NCBI RefSeq assembly: GCF_025426255.1
Contig: NZ_CP104861.1
Coordinates: 4,635,001-4,699,000 of the forward strand
DNA length: 64,000 nt
Reading direction: 5' to 3'
From: Pseudomonas fragi
Lineage (GTDB): Bacteria; Pseudomonadota; Gammaproteobacteria; Pseudomonadales; Pseudomonadaceae
Within the stretch, counting starts at the first letter, position 1. Each line of letters starts with the position of its first letter. Of this stretch, positions 35,145-44,081 are shown in pieces. The position numbers and the translations under genes are program-made. The notes under the pieces are model-generated. The model did no database searches. It was not told the DNA's origin and saw only the letters and a list, made by a program, of their open reading frames with translations.

Positions 35145-35933
35145 GTGAACAAGTCCCAAACTCTAATAAAAATACTCGTGGTAGACGATCAGCCGTTGAT
35201 TGTCGAAGAGCTGTGCGAGTTTCTGGAAAGCAGCGGTTACCGTTGCGTGCCTTGCAACTCAAGCAGTGAAGCCATCAGTGCCTTCGTTGCCGACCCACTG
35301 ATAGGTCTGGTGCTGTGCGACCTGCACATGCCAGAAATGAATGGCATCGAACTGACCCAGCACTTGCAAAAACTCGCCGGTAAACACCGCGCGTTTGAAA
35401 GCATTTTGCTGACCGGTCGAGCAGACAAGCAGGATGTGATCAAAGCCTTGCGTATCGGCATTGCCGACTACTATCAAAAGCCGGTCGATCTGAATGAGCT
35501 GCTTGAGGGCCTCCAGCGTCAGGAAGCCAGCTTGCGCGAACGCCACAAGAGCGATCAGCTGGGCCACCTGAACCAAAAACTGCAGAACCTGGCAGAGTCG
35601 ATTGACGAACTGTATCAAGACATGGAGTCTGCTAGACGCCCTCCGCAATCCGACTATCAACCCTCAAGTCCACAAGACTCAAATGAGGGCACCTGGCAAC
35701 AGATCCCGACGATTTTCAAACAACTATCGCCGCGCCAACTGGACGTCGCCAAGCTGGTCAGCAAAGGCCAGACCAACTACCAGATCGCCTGCGATCTGGG
35801 CATTACCGAAAACACGGTCAAGCTCTACGTGTCTCAAGTACTGCGCCTGACCCACATGAACAATCGCACCCAACTGGCTCTTGCCCTGTCCCCTAATGCC
35901 CCTTCCAATCACCACCGACAGACTGCGTATTAA
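35145..35933 (+). CDS. pprB: PprB response regulator of the Tad pilus
   Basis: This 262-residue regulator has a receiver domain (acidic pair at 14-15, phosphorylated Asp59 in LCDLHMPEMNG, lysine in YYQKPVD), a coiled linker (about 130-180) and a LuxR-type helix-turn-helix at the C terminus (LSPRQLDVAKLVSKGQTNYQIACDL). The start is GTG 35145, with AAGGAG 7 bases upstream. In P. aeruginosa PprB turns on flp-tad, CupE fimbriae and the BapA adhesin in late biofilm growth. The operon and other surface genes to the right are the likely targets here. Confidence 0.9.
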   Translation: MNKSQTLIKILVVDDQPLIVEELCEFLESSGYRCVPCNSSSEAISAFVADPLIGLVLCDLHMPEMNGIELTQHLQKLAGKHRAFESILLTGRADKQDVIKALRIGIADYYQKPVDLNELLEGLQRQEASLRERHKSDQLGHLNQKLQNLAESIDELYQDMESARRPPQSDYQPSSPQDSNEGTWQQIPTIFKQLSPRQLDVAKLVSKGQTNYQIACDLGITENTVKLYVSQVLRLTHMNNRTQLALALSPNAPSNHHRQTAY

Positions 35934-35967
35934 TCGCTGACTAGCGGCCTGAATAGCTCGCAAGCCA

Positions 35968-36007
35968 GCTCCCACAGAATGTGTTGTTGCACAACAACTG
36001 TGGGAGC
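35968..36007. repeat. REP-like hairpin after pprB
   Basis: GCTCCCACAG (35968-35977) and CTGTGGGAGC (35998-36007) are exact complements, with a nested TGTTGTTGCACAACA hairpin inside. It is a variant of family A that keeps only the CTCCCACA end, placed between the convergent genes pprB and DUF3613. Confidence 0.75.
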
Positions 36008-36052
36008 CGGACTAAATCACTAAAACAGCCGCCCCCCCCACAAAGTGCACAC

Positions 36053-36319
36053 TCAATTCTGCTTGGCTGTACCCCCTTCATCCTGTTTGTAATACTCGGG
36101 AATTGGATGCTTGTAGCTGTCCAGCCAGCGTTGCAGGCTTAGCTCTCGCTCTGCCGGGGTGGCAACCTGGCGTATCGGCGATTGGGCCTGACCACTGATC
36201 TGAAGCTGCAACCAGTTTTCGGTTTGCTGCTGGTTTTTGGCCGCAGGGCCAGGCTCGATGGCCAGCGCGCCTAGCGGCAGCAGGGCCAACAGCACCCCCA
36301 CACGAATAGAAAAAGTCAT
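36053..36319 (-). CDS. DUF3613 small exported protein of the Tad operon
   Basis: This 88-residue protein has a signal peptide (MTFSIRVGVLLALLPLGALA) and a mature part with the RQVATPAERELSLQRWLDSYKHPIPE segment typical of DUF3613. It is the last gene of the rcp-tad operon, corresponding to P. aeruginosa PA4298. Its role in pilus assembly is not known. Confidence 0.82.
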   Translation of the reverse strand: MTFSIRVGVLLALLPLGALAIEPGPAAKNQQQTENWLQLQISGQAQSPIRQVATPAERELSLQRWLDSYKHPIPEYYKQDEGGTAKQN

Positions 36320-36336
36320 GGCAAACCTCCAACAGA

Positions 36337-37026
36337 TTATTTGATTGCAGCCACCTGGTTGCTGGCTGTCTTGGCTTGGGTCTTCAATTCCTGTGCCCGG
36401 GACTGAGCATCACTCACCTGCTCGGGTGTCAATCCGGCACGGGTCACCAGTTCGGCAGCCTGTTTCCACTGATCCTGGTAAATCAGCAAGGTCACCAGAT
36501 TCAGCGCCGCCAGCGAGTCGTCCTGCTTGAGCTCCAGAGCAGTCAAAAACTCAAACCGGGCCTCATCAACCCGGCGTTGATTGAGGTACACCACCCCCAT
36601 GTCATTGCGAATCTTGGCATCGGTCGGCGCAAGTCGCGACGCACGCTCAAGGTAGGTGGTTGCCAGTGCGTTATCGCCGCGCCCCGCTGCCAACTGGCCC
36701 AGCCCATGCTCCCCTTCAGCGGCCAGACACCCCCCCAACAACCCCCGGTACAAGGGTTCAGCTTCACTTCGGCCCAACTGGCGATAGATCCGCGCCTTGC
36801 GTAGTTGTACCTGCGCGGAACGCTCCGGCAGGTTTTGCAGATTGGCCAGGCTGGCGTGCAGCTTGCCCTCCTTGGCCATGTCATCCGCCAGGTTCAGCGA
36901 CAGTTCCTGCTCGCTACTCAATTTGGCGCAGCTACCGCTCATGGCCAGCCACGGCGGATTGCTCTGCCCCCCTGTCGCACAGCCACCCAGCATCAGCAGC
37001 CCACACACGACGATGACAAGTTTCAT
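36337..37026 (-). CDS. tadD: TadD, TPR lipoprotein (pilotin-like)
   Basis: This 229-residue lipoprotein (lipobox MLGGC after MKLVIVVCGLL) has TPR-type repeats (LERASRLAPTDAKIRNDMGVVYLNQ and neighbours, about residues 120-190). TadD is an outer-membrane-directed lipoprotein thought to help the RcpA secretin. The start MKLVIV at 37026 has AGGAG 7 bases upstream; two earlier starts in the frame are less likely. tadC ends 14 bases upstream. Confidence 0.87.
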   Translation of the reverse strand: MKLVIVVCGLLMLGGCATGGQSNPPWLAMSGSCAKLSSEQELSLNLADDMAKEGKLHASLANLQNLPERSAQVQLRKARIYRQLGRSEAEPLYRGLLGGCLAAEGEHGLGQLAAGRGDNALATTYLERASRLAPTDAKIRNDMGVVYLNQRRVDEARFEFLTALELKQDDSLAALNLVTLLIYQDQWKQAAELVTRAGLTPEQVSDAQSRAQELKTQAKTASNQVAAIK

Positions 37027-37040
37027 GCTCATACTCCTGA

Positions 37041-37925
37041 TCAAGAGGCAAAGGCTCGTGAGATCGCGACAAAACTCGGCCCGGCCAATACGATCATTAG
37101 CGCGGGGAACAGAAACACCATCATCACTACCGACATCTTGGCGGACATCTTGGAGATGTATTCCTCCATACGTGTCATGCGCCGGTCGTCGAGCAACTCC
37201 TTGAGCGCCTGCAGCGATTTCATCGCGCCGCCACCCTGTTGAATCAACTGCAGCAGGATCACGCAGGTGTCATTGAACTCATCTACTTCCAGCAAGCTCG
37301 CGGTCTTGCTCAGCTCCTGGCTCAACTCCAGCCCCGAGTCCACTCGGGCCAGCACTACCCGCAACTCGCCAGTCAGCACCGGCAGCAGTTGCCTGGCCTC
37401 CTGGCTCAGCACGCGTAACGCCTGTTCAACCGCCATGCCCGACTCAAACAGAATGCGCAGTAACGGGATAAAGGTTGAAACCTCCACCGCCACTTCCTGC
37501 TGCCGTTGTTTCGCCGCGTAGGCCAACAGCCGCTTGGGGATCAAATACCCCAATGCCAAAGCCAACAGCAGTACCGCCAACAGGTTGCCTGCCTTGGGAA
37601 AGAACAACTCATGCCCCAGAAACACCAGCCCGGCAAAGGCCACCGGCGTACATACCTGAAAGGCGGCAAACAACGAACGCTGACTGGCCGTGCGCCAACC
37701 CACGCGGTTGAGCAGGATCTGAGTCTCGTTATCCAGCGAAACCGAGCGCTGACCAAACTTGCTGTTGCCCACCGCCCGCATCCACAGGCTGAGTTTGCCC
37801 GGCCCGGTCTTGTCACCTTCCAGGCGCTGCATCACCCGCTGCTGACGCAGGCGATCCTGGATCACGTTGTTTAGCAACAGCGCCATAGCGCCCAACAGTA
37901 AAACTGCGCAAATCAAATAGGCCAT
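37041..37925 (-). CDS. tadC: TadC, inner-membrane pilus platform protein
   Basis: This 294-residue protein has a type II secretion F domain (IPLLRILFESGMAVEQALRVL and DSGLELSQELSKTASLLEV) between membrane segments at the N terminus, about 85-125 and the C terminus. With TadB it forms the platform on which the TadA ATPase acts. It starts one base after the tadB stop (37925 against 37927), indicating tight coupling. Confidence 0.92.
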   Translation of the reverse strand: MAYLICAVLLLGAMALLLNNVIQDRLRQQRVMQRLEGDKTGPGKLSLWMRAVGNSKFGQRSVSLDNETQILLNRVGWRTASQRSLFAAFQVCTPVAFAGLVFLGHELFFPKAGNLLAVLLLALALGYLIPKRLLAYAAKQRQQEVAVEVSTFIPLLRILFESGMAVEQALRVLSQEARQLLPVLTGELRVVLARVDSGLELSQELSKTASLLEVDEFNDTCVILLQLIQQGGGAMKSLQALKELLDDRRMTRMEEYISKMSAKMSVVMMVFLFPALMIVLAGPSFVAISRAFAS

Positions 37926-37926
37926 G

Positions 37927-38811
37927 TCATACGCTCCGCACCATGCGCCACAGCGCTAGACTGCCAAATACCTGCATGGCCAAGGCCGATAGCAGCAAGT
38001 GCTGACCACTAATGTCTTGCCACATCTTGACCATGTAAGTCGGGTTGGTACCCAGAAAAAAGCCGCACACCAACAGCGGCAACAGGCCCAGTACCAGCGC
38101 CGTCACGCGGGTTTCACCCGTCATGGCCTTCAACTTGCGAGCCCCTTGTTCACGCTCTCGAATCAGCACGATCAGGTTGTCCAGCAACTCACTGGCGTTA
38201 CCGCCGTAGCGATGGTTAACCTTCAGGCCAAGGGCAAACATGCGAAATTCATCGCGCTCATACAGCTCGGCAAAGTCCTGCACCGCCTCGGGTAAACTCG
38301 CCCCCAACTGCACATTTCGCGACACCCGGCTGATACTGCTTTTGAGCGGATCACGGGATGAATCTATGGCATGCAGTACCGCATCGACCAAGGTGCGCCC
38401 CGCCTTCAGGCTACGGACACAGTGATCGAGCAACTGTGGCAGCTGCCCCACCATGCGCCCCACCCGGCGGTGATATCGCCATCTGACAAATAGCCACACC
38501 AACAACGGCGGCAACACCAGCAGCGCGAGTAAAAACACCCAGCCACCGAGCAAACCACCCACCACTACCGCAGCGGCCCAGAGCCCCAACCATAAACCCA
38601 GGCGTTCGGAAGGGCGGCCCAGACCGGCCTGTAGAAAAGTCCGATCCAGCCAAGCCACGCCCTGGATCTTTTCCGCCAGTTGCGGCTGGTCGACACCCAA
38701 ACGGTCCAGCACCCGGCTGGTAGTCGGGTCACGCAGGGCGCGGTACACCAAGCTCAGCGAAAACGCGAACATCAAAAAGCTGATGGTAAAAAGCAGTAAG
38801 GCCGGGATCAT
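37927..38811 (-). CDS. tadB: TadB, inner-membrane pilus platform protein
   Basis: This 294-residue protein is the partner of TadC, with an F domain (LDHCVRSLKAGRTLVDAVLHAI and LPEAVQDFAELYERDEFRMFALGL) and membrane helices at the N terminus, about 75-115 and the C terminus. The ALGLKVNHRYGGNASELLDNL segment is typical of TadB. It follows tadA by 9 bases. Confidence 0.92.
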   Translation of the reverse strand: MIPALLLFTISFLMFAFSLSLVYRALRDPTTSRVLDRLGVDQPQLAEKIQGVAWLDRTFLQAGLGRPSERLGLWLGLWAAAVVVGGLLGGWVFLLALLVLPPLLVWLFVRWRYHRRVGRMVGQLPQLLDHCVRSLKAGRTLVDAVLHAIDSSRDPLKSSISRVSRNVQLGASLPEAVQDFAELYERDEFRMFALGLKVNHRYGGNASELLDNLIVLIREREQGARKLKAMTGETRVTALVLGLLPLLVCGFFLGTNPTYMVKMWQDISGQHLLLSALAMQVFGSLALWRMVRSV

Positions 38812-38820
38812 GGGTGCACC

Positions 38821-40095
38821 TCAGCCGTGAGCATTCAAAATGGGATCACGACGCAACTTGTCGCCTGCCGGGTTCACGGCTTCACGCATAAAGCCAAAGC
38901 CAGTGCGCTTATCCAGCCGGAACAGGGTGTTGGTCACATACACATCGTCACGCACCCCCACCACCTCCAGCACCTCACTGACACAACGCCGGCCATCCGG
39001 CATACGCGTGAGCTGGATGATCACGTCGAGTGCGGCGCAGATCATCTGGCGCAAGGTTTTTTCCGCCACTGTGCGGCCCGTCAGGCCGACCAGAGTTTCC
39101 AGACGCAACAACGCATCCTGCGCGGTGTTGGCGTGCACGGTGCTCATCGAACCATCGTGACCGGTGTTCATCGCCGTCAATACATCAAGCACTTCCACAC
39201 CCCGGATCTCGCCGAGGATGATGCGGTCCGGACGCATCCGCAGGGCGTTGCGAATCAAGTCGCTGGCTTTGACTTCGCCATGCCCTTCGGCATTTGGCGG
39301 ACGCGTTTCAAGGCGTACTACGTGAGGGTGACCCAGCTGCAATTCAGCCACGTCTTCGATGGTGACCAGCCGTTCGTGAGGGTTGATCAGCTGGCTCAAA
39401 ATATTCAGCAGTGTGGTTTTACCGGTGCCAGTACCGCCGCTGATCAAGATATTGCAGCGCTTGCCCACCGACTCCTGGAAAAACTCGAAGATCGACTGGT
39501 CGATGGTTTGCATCGCCACCAGGTCGCTGCTTTTAAGCATGTCCTTGCGAAACTTTCGAATCGACAGGCAAGGACCATCCAGCGCAATCGGCGGAATGAT
39601 CGCGTTCACCCGGCTGCCATCGGGCATGCGCGCATCGACCATCGGCGAGGATTCGTCCAGGCGCCGACCCAGCGGTGCCAGGATGCGCTGCATGACCCGT
39701 TCGACGTGATGATCGTCGATAAAACGCAGGTCGCTTTGACTCAGCAAACCCTCGCGTTCAACGAACACCCGATACGGGCCGTTGACCAGAATTTCGGTAA
39801 CGGCAGGGTCTCGCAGCAGTACTTCAAGCGGGCCAAAACCGGTCAATTCATCGACGATTTCTTCGGCCAGCCGCTCCATCTCATAACGGGAAATAGCCAG
39901 GTGCAGGCGCGACACATACTCCGCAACCCGCTCGGTGACAAACTGCGCCAGAACCAGACGCGAATCTTCCAGCAGGTTTTTCCCGGTCTCCTCAATGGCA
40001 TCAATGATGTAGCGATGCAGTACCAGTTTCAGCCCGTCGTGATCCGCATGACCGTCTTTGTACAGGCCAGAGCCGAACAACTGTTCATTGGTCAT
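38821..40095 (-). CDS. tadA: TadA, secretion/pilus assembly ATPase
   Basis: This 424-residue VirB11/GspE-type hexameric ATPase powers Flp pilus assembly. It shows Walker A (GGTGTGKTTLLN), the Asp box/Walker B region (RIILGEIRGVEVLDVLTAMNTGHDGSMSTVHAN) and the N-terminal TGFGPLEVLLRDPAVTEILVNGP segment. I chose ATG 40095, which overlaps the tadZ stop as ATGA, over the longer frame to 40122. Confidence 0.95.
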   Translation of the reverse strand: MTNEQLFGSGLYKDGHADHDGLKLVLHRYIIDAIEETGKNLLEDSRLVLAQFVTERVAEYVSRLHLAISRYEMERLAEEIVDELTGFGPLEVLLRDPAVTEILVNGPYRVFVEREGLLSQSDLRFIDDHHVERVMQRILAPLGRRLDESSPMVDARMPDGSRVNAIIPPIALDGPCLSIRKFRKDMLKSSDLVAMQTIDQSIFEFFQESVGKRCNILISGGTGTGKTTLLNILSQLINPHERLVTIEDVAELQLGHPHVVRLETRPPNAEGHGEVKASDLIRNALRMRPDRIILGEIRGVEVLDVLTAMNTGHDGSMSTVHANTAQDALLRLETLVGLTGRTVAEKTLRQMICAALDVIIQLTRMPDGRRCVSEVLEVVGVRDDVYVTNTLFRLDKRTGFGFMREAVNPAGDKLRRDPILNAHG

Positions 40096-41291
40096 TTTGA
40101 GCCCCACAGGCGGTTCAACCACATGGCAGGCCCGGACGATACCTGCCCGGGCAACTGCGAACGCCTGGATAGCCGCTCACCGAGTTTTTTCAGGCCCAGA
40201 CTCAGGGCTTCTCGCGGGCCCAGATCAAACAAGGTGGCGGCCTGATTTTTGGCATTGATCCGCAGTTCCGGGCTCAACGGCAGCGTTGCCAGAACCGGAA
40301 AGCCAAAACTCTTGGCCAGCGCGTTGGCATCAGGTGCCACACCGCGCAGATAACGATCGACCAACAACCCCGCGTGCTCCAGCTTCATGCCCTTGGCGCG
40401 CCAAAGGCTGAGCACGTCCAGGTTACGACGGCAGTCGAGCACACTTTGGTCGGTGTACCAGAGCAGGGTGTCGCAATGACTGACGAACGTGCGTAATGCC
40501 TCACTGTCGGGCTGCCCCGTGAGGTTCACCACAATGTGCTGAAAGTGCTGACGCAAGGCGCTAAGCAACATATACAACTCGGCAGCGCTGGTAAGTTCCA
40601 GAGGCTCGTCGTTGTCACTGTGGGCCAAAATCCGCAGACCGCCCGCGGCCTTGGTAAAGGCGCTGTCAATCAAGGTGCTGTCCAGGCGTCGCAGATGGCG
40701 CAAGGCATCGCCAAAAAAGAACGAACTCTCAAGCCCCATCAATGCCAGGCCATCACCACGGGGCACGCCCAGGTCCAGGAACAGGGTTTTTTGATCATGC
40801 TTTTGCACCACCAGCCCCAGGTGGCTGGCGAGCAACGCGCCGTCGGCATTGCATTGCGCACTGAACAGCACACTCAGGCCACCCAGCTCAGCATTCGGCG
40901 CGACTGCAGGCAAGCGCTTGCTCAAGCGCCGAACCAGCCCCGCCACCTCACTGGAACGCGAACCGTAGGCCACAAAATCCCTGGCGCCCGCACGCATGGC
41001 GTTCAGCACCAACTGGTTGTCCATGCCGTCGCCCAGGGCAACTATGGCCAGCATCGGTTTGGCTTCCAGTGCGCCTTCAATCAGCGCGCACTGGGCCACC
41101 ACCTTGTCGCGGTCCAGGCCGACAAAAATCAACCCGGCAAAGGTCACATCCACCAATGCCAGCAGTTCGTCCAGGCTACTGCTGCCTGCACCTACCACTT
41201 GCCCCAGCGGCGCCAGCGCACCTTGCAACCATTCAAGATCGGTGTTGTTGCGCGTTAGCGCGAGAAACGTCTGGCTCAGGTTTTGGCTCAT
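40092..41291 (-). CDS. tadZ: TadZ, receiver/ParA-like pilus localisation protein
   Basis: This 399-residue protein has an N-terminal receiver-like domain (GLIFVGLDRDK, then MRAGARDFVAYG) and a C-terminal MinD/ParA-like domain. The nucleotide loop reads VLFSAQCNADGALLASHL instead of the usual GGxGKT, so the Walker A lysine is missing. TadZ proteins direct the Tad machine to a cell pole. Four-base overlaps with both rcpA and tadA show coupled translation. Confidence 0.88.
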   Translation of the reverse strand: MSQNLSQTFLALTRNNTDLEWLQGALAPLGQVVGAGSSSLDELLALVDVTFAGLIFVGLDRDKVVAQCALIEGALEAKPMLAIVALGDGMDNQLVLNAMRAGARDFVAYGSRSSEVAGLVRRLSKRLPAVAPNAELGGLSVLFSAQCNADGALLASHLGLVVQKHDQKTLFLDLGVPRGDGLALMGLESSFFFGDALRHLRRLDSTLIDSAFTKAAGGLRILAHSDNDEPLELTSAAELYMLLSALRQHFQHIVVNLTGQPDSEALRTFVSHCDTLLWYTDQSVLDCRRNLDVLSLWRAKGMKLEHAGLLVDRYLRGVAPDANALAKSFGFPVLATLPLSPELRINAKNQAATLFDLGPREALSLGLKKLGERLSRRSQLPGQVSSGPAMWLNRLWGSK

Positions 41292-42514
41292 TGTGATAAC
41301 CCACTACGGCGATTGGCATTGCCGTTATCGAGGAAATACAAGCGATACCAGTTAGGGTCGTAATTGCGTAGATTTTCACCGGGCAAGGACGGCAGCTGCG
41401 CATTGGCCGCCAACGGTTGAACCAGGTGCGGCGTCACGATCATCAGCAGCTCTTTCTCTTCGCGACTGATGTTGGAGTCGCGGAAAAACGCGCCAAGAAT
41501 CGGGATATCTCCCAGCCCCGGGAATTTATTCACCTGTGAGGTATTGCGCGAACTGATCAAACCACTGATCACAAAGCTCTCGCCGTCGGCCAGGGAGATG
41601 CTGGTGTCCGTACGACGAACCGTAAGGCCCGGTACTAGCGTCCCGGCGATATTCACCGCATTTGTGTAGTCCAGTTCACTAACCTCTGGCGCCACTTTAA
41701 GCATGACGCGATCACGCCCGACCACGGTTGGGGTCAGCGTCAGACGGATACCAAACTCCTTGTACTCGATCGAGACGTTATCGCTGCCGCTGCTGGGCAC
41801 AGGAATCGGCACTTCACCACCGGCGAGAAAGGTCGCACTCTGCCCGCTCATTGCCACCAGGCTTGGTCGCGCCAGGGTGTAGGCAAAACCGCTGCCTTCC
41901 AGAGCGTTGATCATGGCCTTGACCTTGCCACCGCCAAAACCGATGTTGAAATACTTGCTGTTGGCAACAGGACCGCCCGTGATCACCCCCTCAGCCGTAC
42001 TGAGGAATGAACCCGGAGAGCCGAACAAAAAGTTGCTGCCCATACCAAAGATCGAGGTACTGGCTTCCTGCAACTTGGTGCGGCTGACTTCGACAAAGCG
42101 AATATCGGTTTGTACCTGTACCGGCAGCGTGGAGTCTTCTGACGGTGACAGTGAGGCACTGGTAAAGCCCCCGGTGGCCTTGCCCTTGACGAATATCATG
42201 CTCTGGCGAGGGGTTTTCGAGCAGGCGGTCCAAACCATCAGGCTGGTAGTACCTGGCGCCATGCCGGTGAGCAAAAAGGCATTACTGCCATTGGCGTGAA
42301 CATCGGCGATGGTCGGGTCACCCACCGCAATACGGGAAATGCTGACTGGCGAATCCTGTGCCTGCTGGCCACCCTGGGCCACTTCCAGTACCGCTGGAAA
42401 CTGGCTGAGTGCCGCGCAATTATTTGGAACGGCCAAGGCCATTTCGAAAGGCAGGCTGCTCAAGATCAGAGTCCAGACAGCACGCTTGTACAACGGAACG
42501 CAACGATGGCTCAT
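41288..42514 (-). CDS. rcpA: RcpA, outer-membrane secretin of the Tad pilus
   Basis: This 408-residue CpaC/RcpA-type secretin has an N-terminal pilus-assembly domain (RIAVGDPTIADVHANGSNAFLLTG) and a C-terminal secretin domain (GGEVPIPVPSSGSDNVSIEYKEFGIRL, VRRTDTSISLADGESFVISGL and GDIPILGAFFRD). It forms the outer-membrane ring for the pilus. The start at 42514 gives a signal-peptide-like N terminus (YKRAVWTLILSSLPFEMALA). It lies 39 bases after rcpC and overlaps tadZ. Confidence 0.93.
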   Translation of the reverse strand: MSHRCVPLYKRAVWTLILSSLPFEMALAVPNNCAALSQFPAVLEVAQGGQQAQDSPVSISRIAVGDPTIADVHANGSNAFLLTGMAPGTTSLMVWTACSKTPRQSMIFVKGKATGGFTSASLSPSEDSTLPVQVQTDIRFVEVSRTKLQEASTSIFGMGSNFLFGSPGSFLSTAEGVITGGPVANSKYFNIGFGGGKVKAMINALEGSGFAYTLARPSLVAMSGQSATFLAGGEVPIPVPSSGSDNVSIEYKEFGIRLTLTPTVVGRDRVMLKVAPEVSELDYTNAVNIAGTLVPGLTVRRTDTSISLADGESFVISGLISSRNTSQVNKFPGLGDIPILGAFFRDSNISREEKELLMIVTPHLVQPLAANAQLPSLPGENLRNYDPNWYRLYFLDNGNANRRSGLSQ

Positions 42515-42553
42515 GCTGGGCTTCCTTGAAGATCAGGATTTTTATCGGGCAGG

Positions 42554-43480
42554 CTACTTAGCCGTTTGGTTGCCGCGAATAATTTCGATACCGCGCACAC
42601 GAGGGGCGCCGCCGGGGTTGCCAGTGACAGGGCCTTTTACCGGGCCGGACATGGCTAACTGATTGAACTGATAAAGGCTGCGCTTGGCGTTATCGAGGTT
42701 ATTGGAAGCCTCCTGTTCGCCCGCCCAATACTTGCTCAAACGCTGCTCCTGAGCGCTGCGCACCGCCAGACGCAGAGTGCCGGCCTGTGTGGCAAGCATC
42801 AGTTGATTGAGCAGTGGCTCAGGAACCGCCAGTACTGCGGTGCGCGCGCTGGCACGACGCTGTTCCTGCTTGAGCGCTTCCTCGGCACTCTTCGGCTGGG
42901 AGGCCAGTTGACCATCGTTGGTCAGACCCAAATCATCCCCCACGCTCAACACGCGAACCGCAGGCAATACCACCTGAGCCGATTGCTGCGGGTTGGCGGT
43001 GTCCTGCCGCAGAAACAGCAGGATATCGACGTAGTCACCCGGCGTTAGCTGCCCGCCCGCGCCGGTCACTTCGTCAATCGCTACCGCCAGTGCGCGTTCA
43101 TTGGGGCGAATCATCCGCGCCAACGGGCCGCCCATATCAAAGCTCTGCTCATTGAGCCAAGTACCTGCACTCAGGCTACGCCAAGGGGTACGGCCCACCG
43201 CCTGATCAATCGCGGTGAGGCTGCCGGCAGGCACAGTGGTCAATTTCTCCAGGGTCACATCGGCGGCCGTCAAGGCCACATGCGGAGGCACGTCATGGGC
43301 TAAAACCACCACTGGCTTGCGGGTCGTGTCTTCAGCCGCCACCACTCCCTGCTCGATTACCTGAGTGACCGGAAGTGCAGCTATCGGCTGTTGCCGACTC
43401 AATACCAGGCCCCAATAACCGGCAGCAATAGCCCCAACAAACAAAATCGCGGCGAGTATTAAACTGCGTCGATTGTTCAT
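42554..43480 (-). CDS. rcpC: RcpC/CpaB, Tad pilus periplasmic assembly protein
   Basis: This 308-residue protein has one N-terminal membrane helix (RSLILAAILFVGAIAAGYWGL) and an SAF/CpaB domain (VVVLAHDVPPHVALTAADV, then RPNERALAVAIDEVTGAGGQLTPGDYVDIL). CpaB proteins help the secretin gate the pilus. I chose ATG 43480 (MNNRRS), with GGAG 7 bases upstream. It is the first gene of the leftward rcp-tad operon, divergent from flp. Confidence 0.92.
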   Translation of the reverse strand: MNNRRSLILAAILFVGAIAAGYWGLVLSRQQPIAALPVTQVIEQGVVAAEDTTRKPVVVLAHDVPPHVALTAADVTLEKLTTVPAGSLTAIDQAVGRTPWRSLSAGTWLNEQSFDMGGPLARMIRPNERALAVAIDEVTGAGGQLTPGDYVDILLFLRQDTANPQQSAQVVLPAVRVLSVGDDLGLTNDGQLASQPKSAEEALKQEQRRASARTAVLAVPEPLLNQLMLATQAGTLRLAVRSAQEQRLSKYWAGEQEASNNLDNAKRSLYQFNQLAMSGPVKGPVTGNPGGAPRVRGIEIIRGNQTAK

Positions 43481-43810
43481 GCACAAACTCCCTTTCTTAC
43501 GGCGTACTGCAGACTAAAAAACCAATTCGCAATCAGGCAGCTATGAACAAATAACGCCGATGCAACCCACTTCGTTACTTGAAAATAGCGCAGAGAAATC
43601 AAAATGCCATTATTGGAACTAAAAATCTTTACTTAATTTTTAATAATTTGATTTAACACACACTTTTCGACGGCTAATTAGAATTAATACTTTATGATTA
43701 GTCCATTGTTACAGTTGCTTTAAAATACTTTATTGCCAATGCTGTGATGGCAGATCGCAATCAAGCCGCACCATTGCAGTGCCCACCTCGGTGCACTAAG
43801 GAGAAGTCAG
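43481..43810. promoter_or_regulatory. Divergent rcpC-flp control region
   Basis: This 330-base gap holds no gene. It is strongly AT-rich from about 43570 to 43740 in a GC-rich genome. It must contain the promoters of both the leftward rcpC-tad operon and flp. It carries ATTAATACTTT (43683-43693) and ATTAGTCCAT (43697-43706), sequences also found upstream of the glycine-rich lipoprotein gene. Confidence 0.7.
43683..43706. promoter_or_regulatory. Shared motif upstream of flp, possible PprB site
   Basis: The segment contains ATTAATACTTT and, 3 bases later, ATTAGTCCAT. The 10-mer ATTAGTCCAT recurs on the opposite strand at 47932-47941 before the lipoprotein gene, and TAATACTTT recurs there and at 28911-28921 before tadG. 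I know of no published site to compare with, so the link to PprB is inference from position. Confidence 0.35.
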
Positions 43811-44032
43811 ATGATGTTAAATACTGTTCTGAGAGTGTACGTGCCTACTCAGGTATTCTTGTCGCGCCAGGTCAAACAGTTCGTCCAACGTACTGACGGT
43901 GCTTCGGGTATTGAGTACGCTGTTATTGCTGCGATGGTAGCCGTTGTTATTGCCGGGTTCTCACCCGACATACAAACTGCTGTAAAAAACGTATTCACCA
44001 CTATTAAAACCGGACTCACACCTCCGGCCTGA
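43811..44032 (+). CDS. flp: Flp-type pilin
   Basis: This 73-residue pre-pilin has a prepilin peptidase site after Gly30 (RTDG | ASGIEYAVIAAMVAVVIAGF). The mature protein has the conserved Glu5-Tyr6 pair and one hydrophobic helix. It polymerises into the Flp pilus fibre. The leader of 30 residues is long for the family; ATG 43811 or 43814 has AAGGAG 9-12 bases upstream. It is transcribed away from the rcp-tad operon. Confidence 0.94.
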   Translation: MMLNTVLRVYVPTQVFLSRQVKQFVQRTDGASGIEYAVIAAMVAVVIAGFSPDIQTAVKNVFTTIKTGLTPPA

Positions 44033-44081
44033 TAACGTTTAGTGGGGCCGCCAACTTTATAACTCACTATGAGTCATTACT

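Noticed and set aside
38827..40245. A 472-codon plus-strand frame opposite tadA
   Set aside because: tadA on the minus strand has all ATPase motifs and neighbours in phase; this frame has no ribosome binding site and an antisense-like composition.
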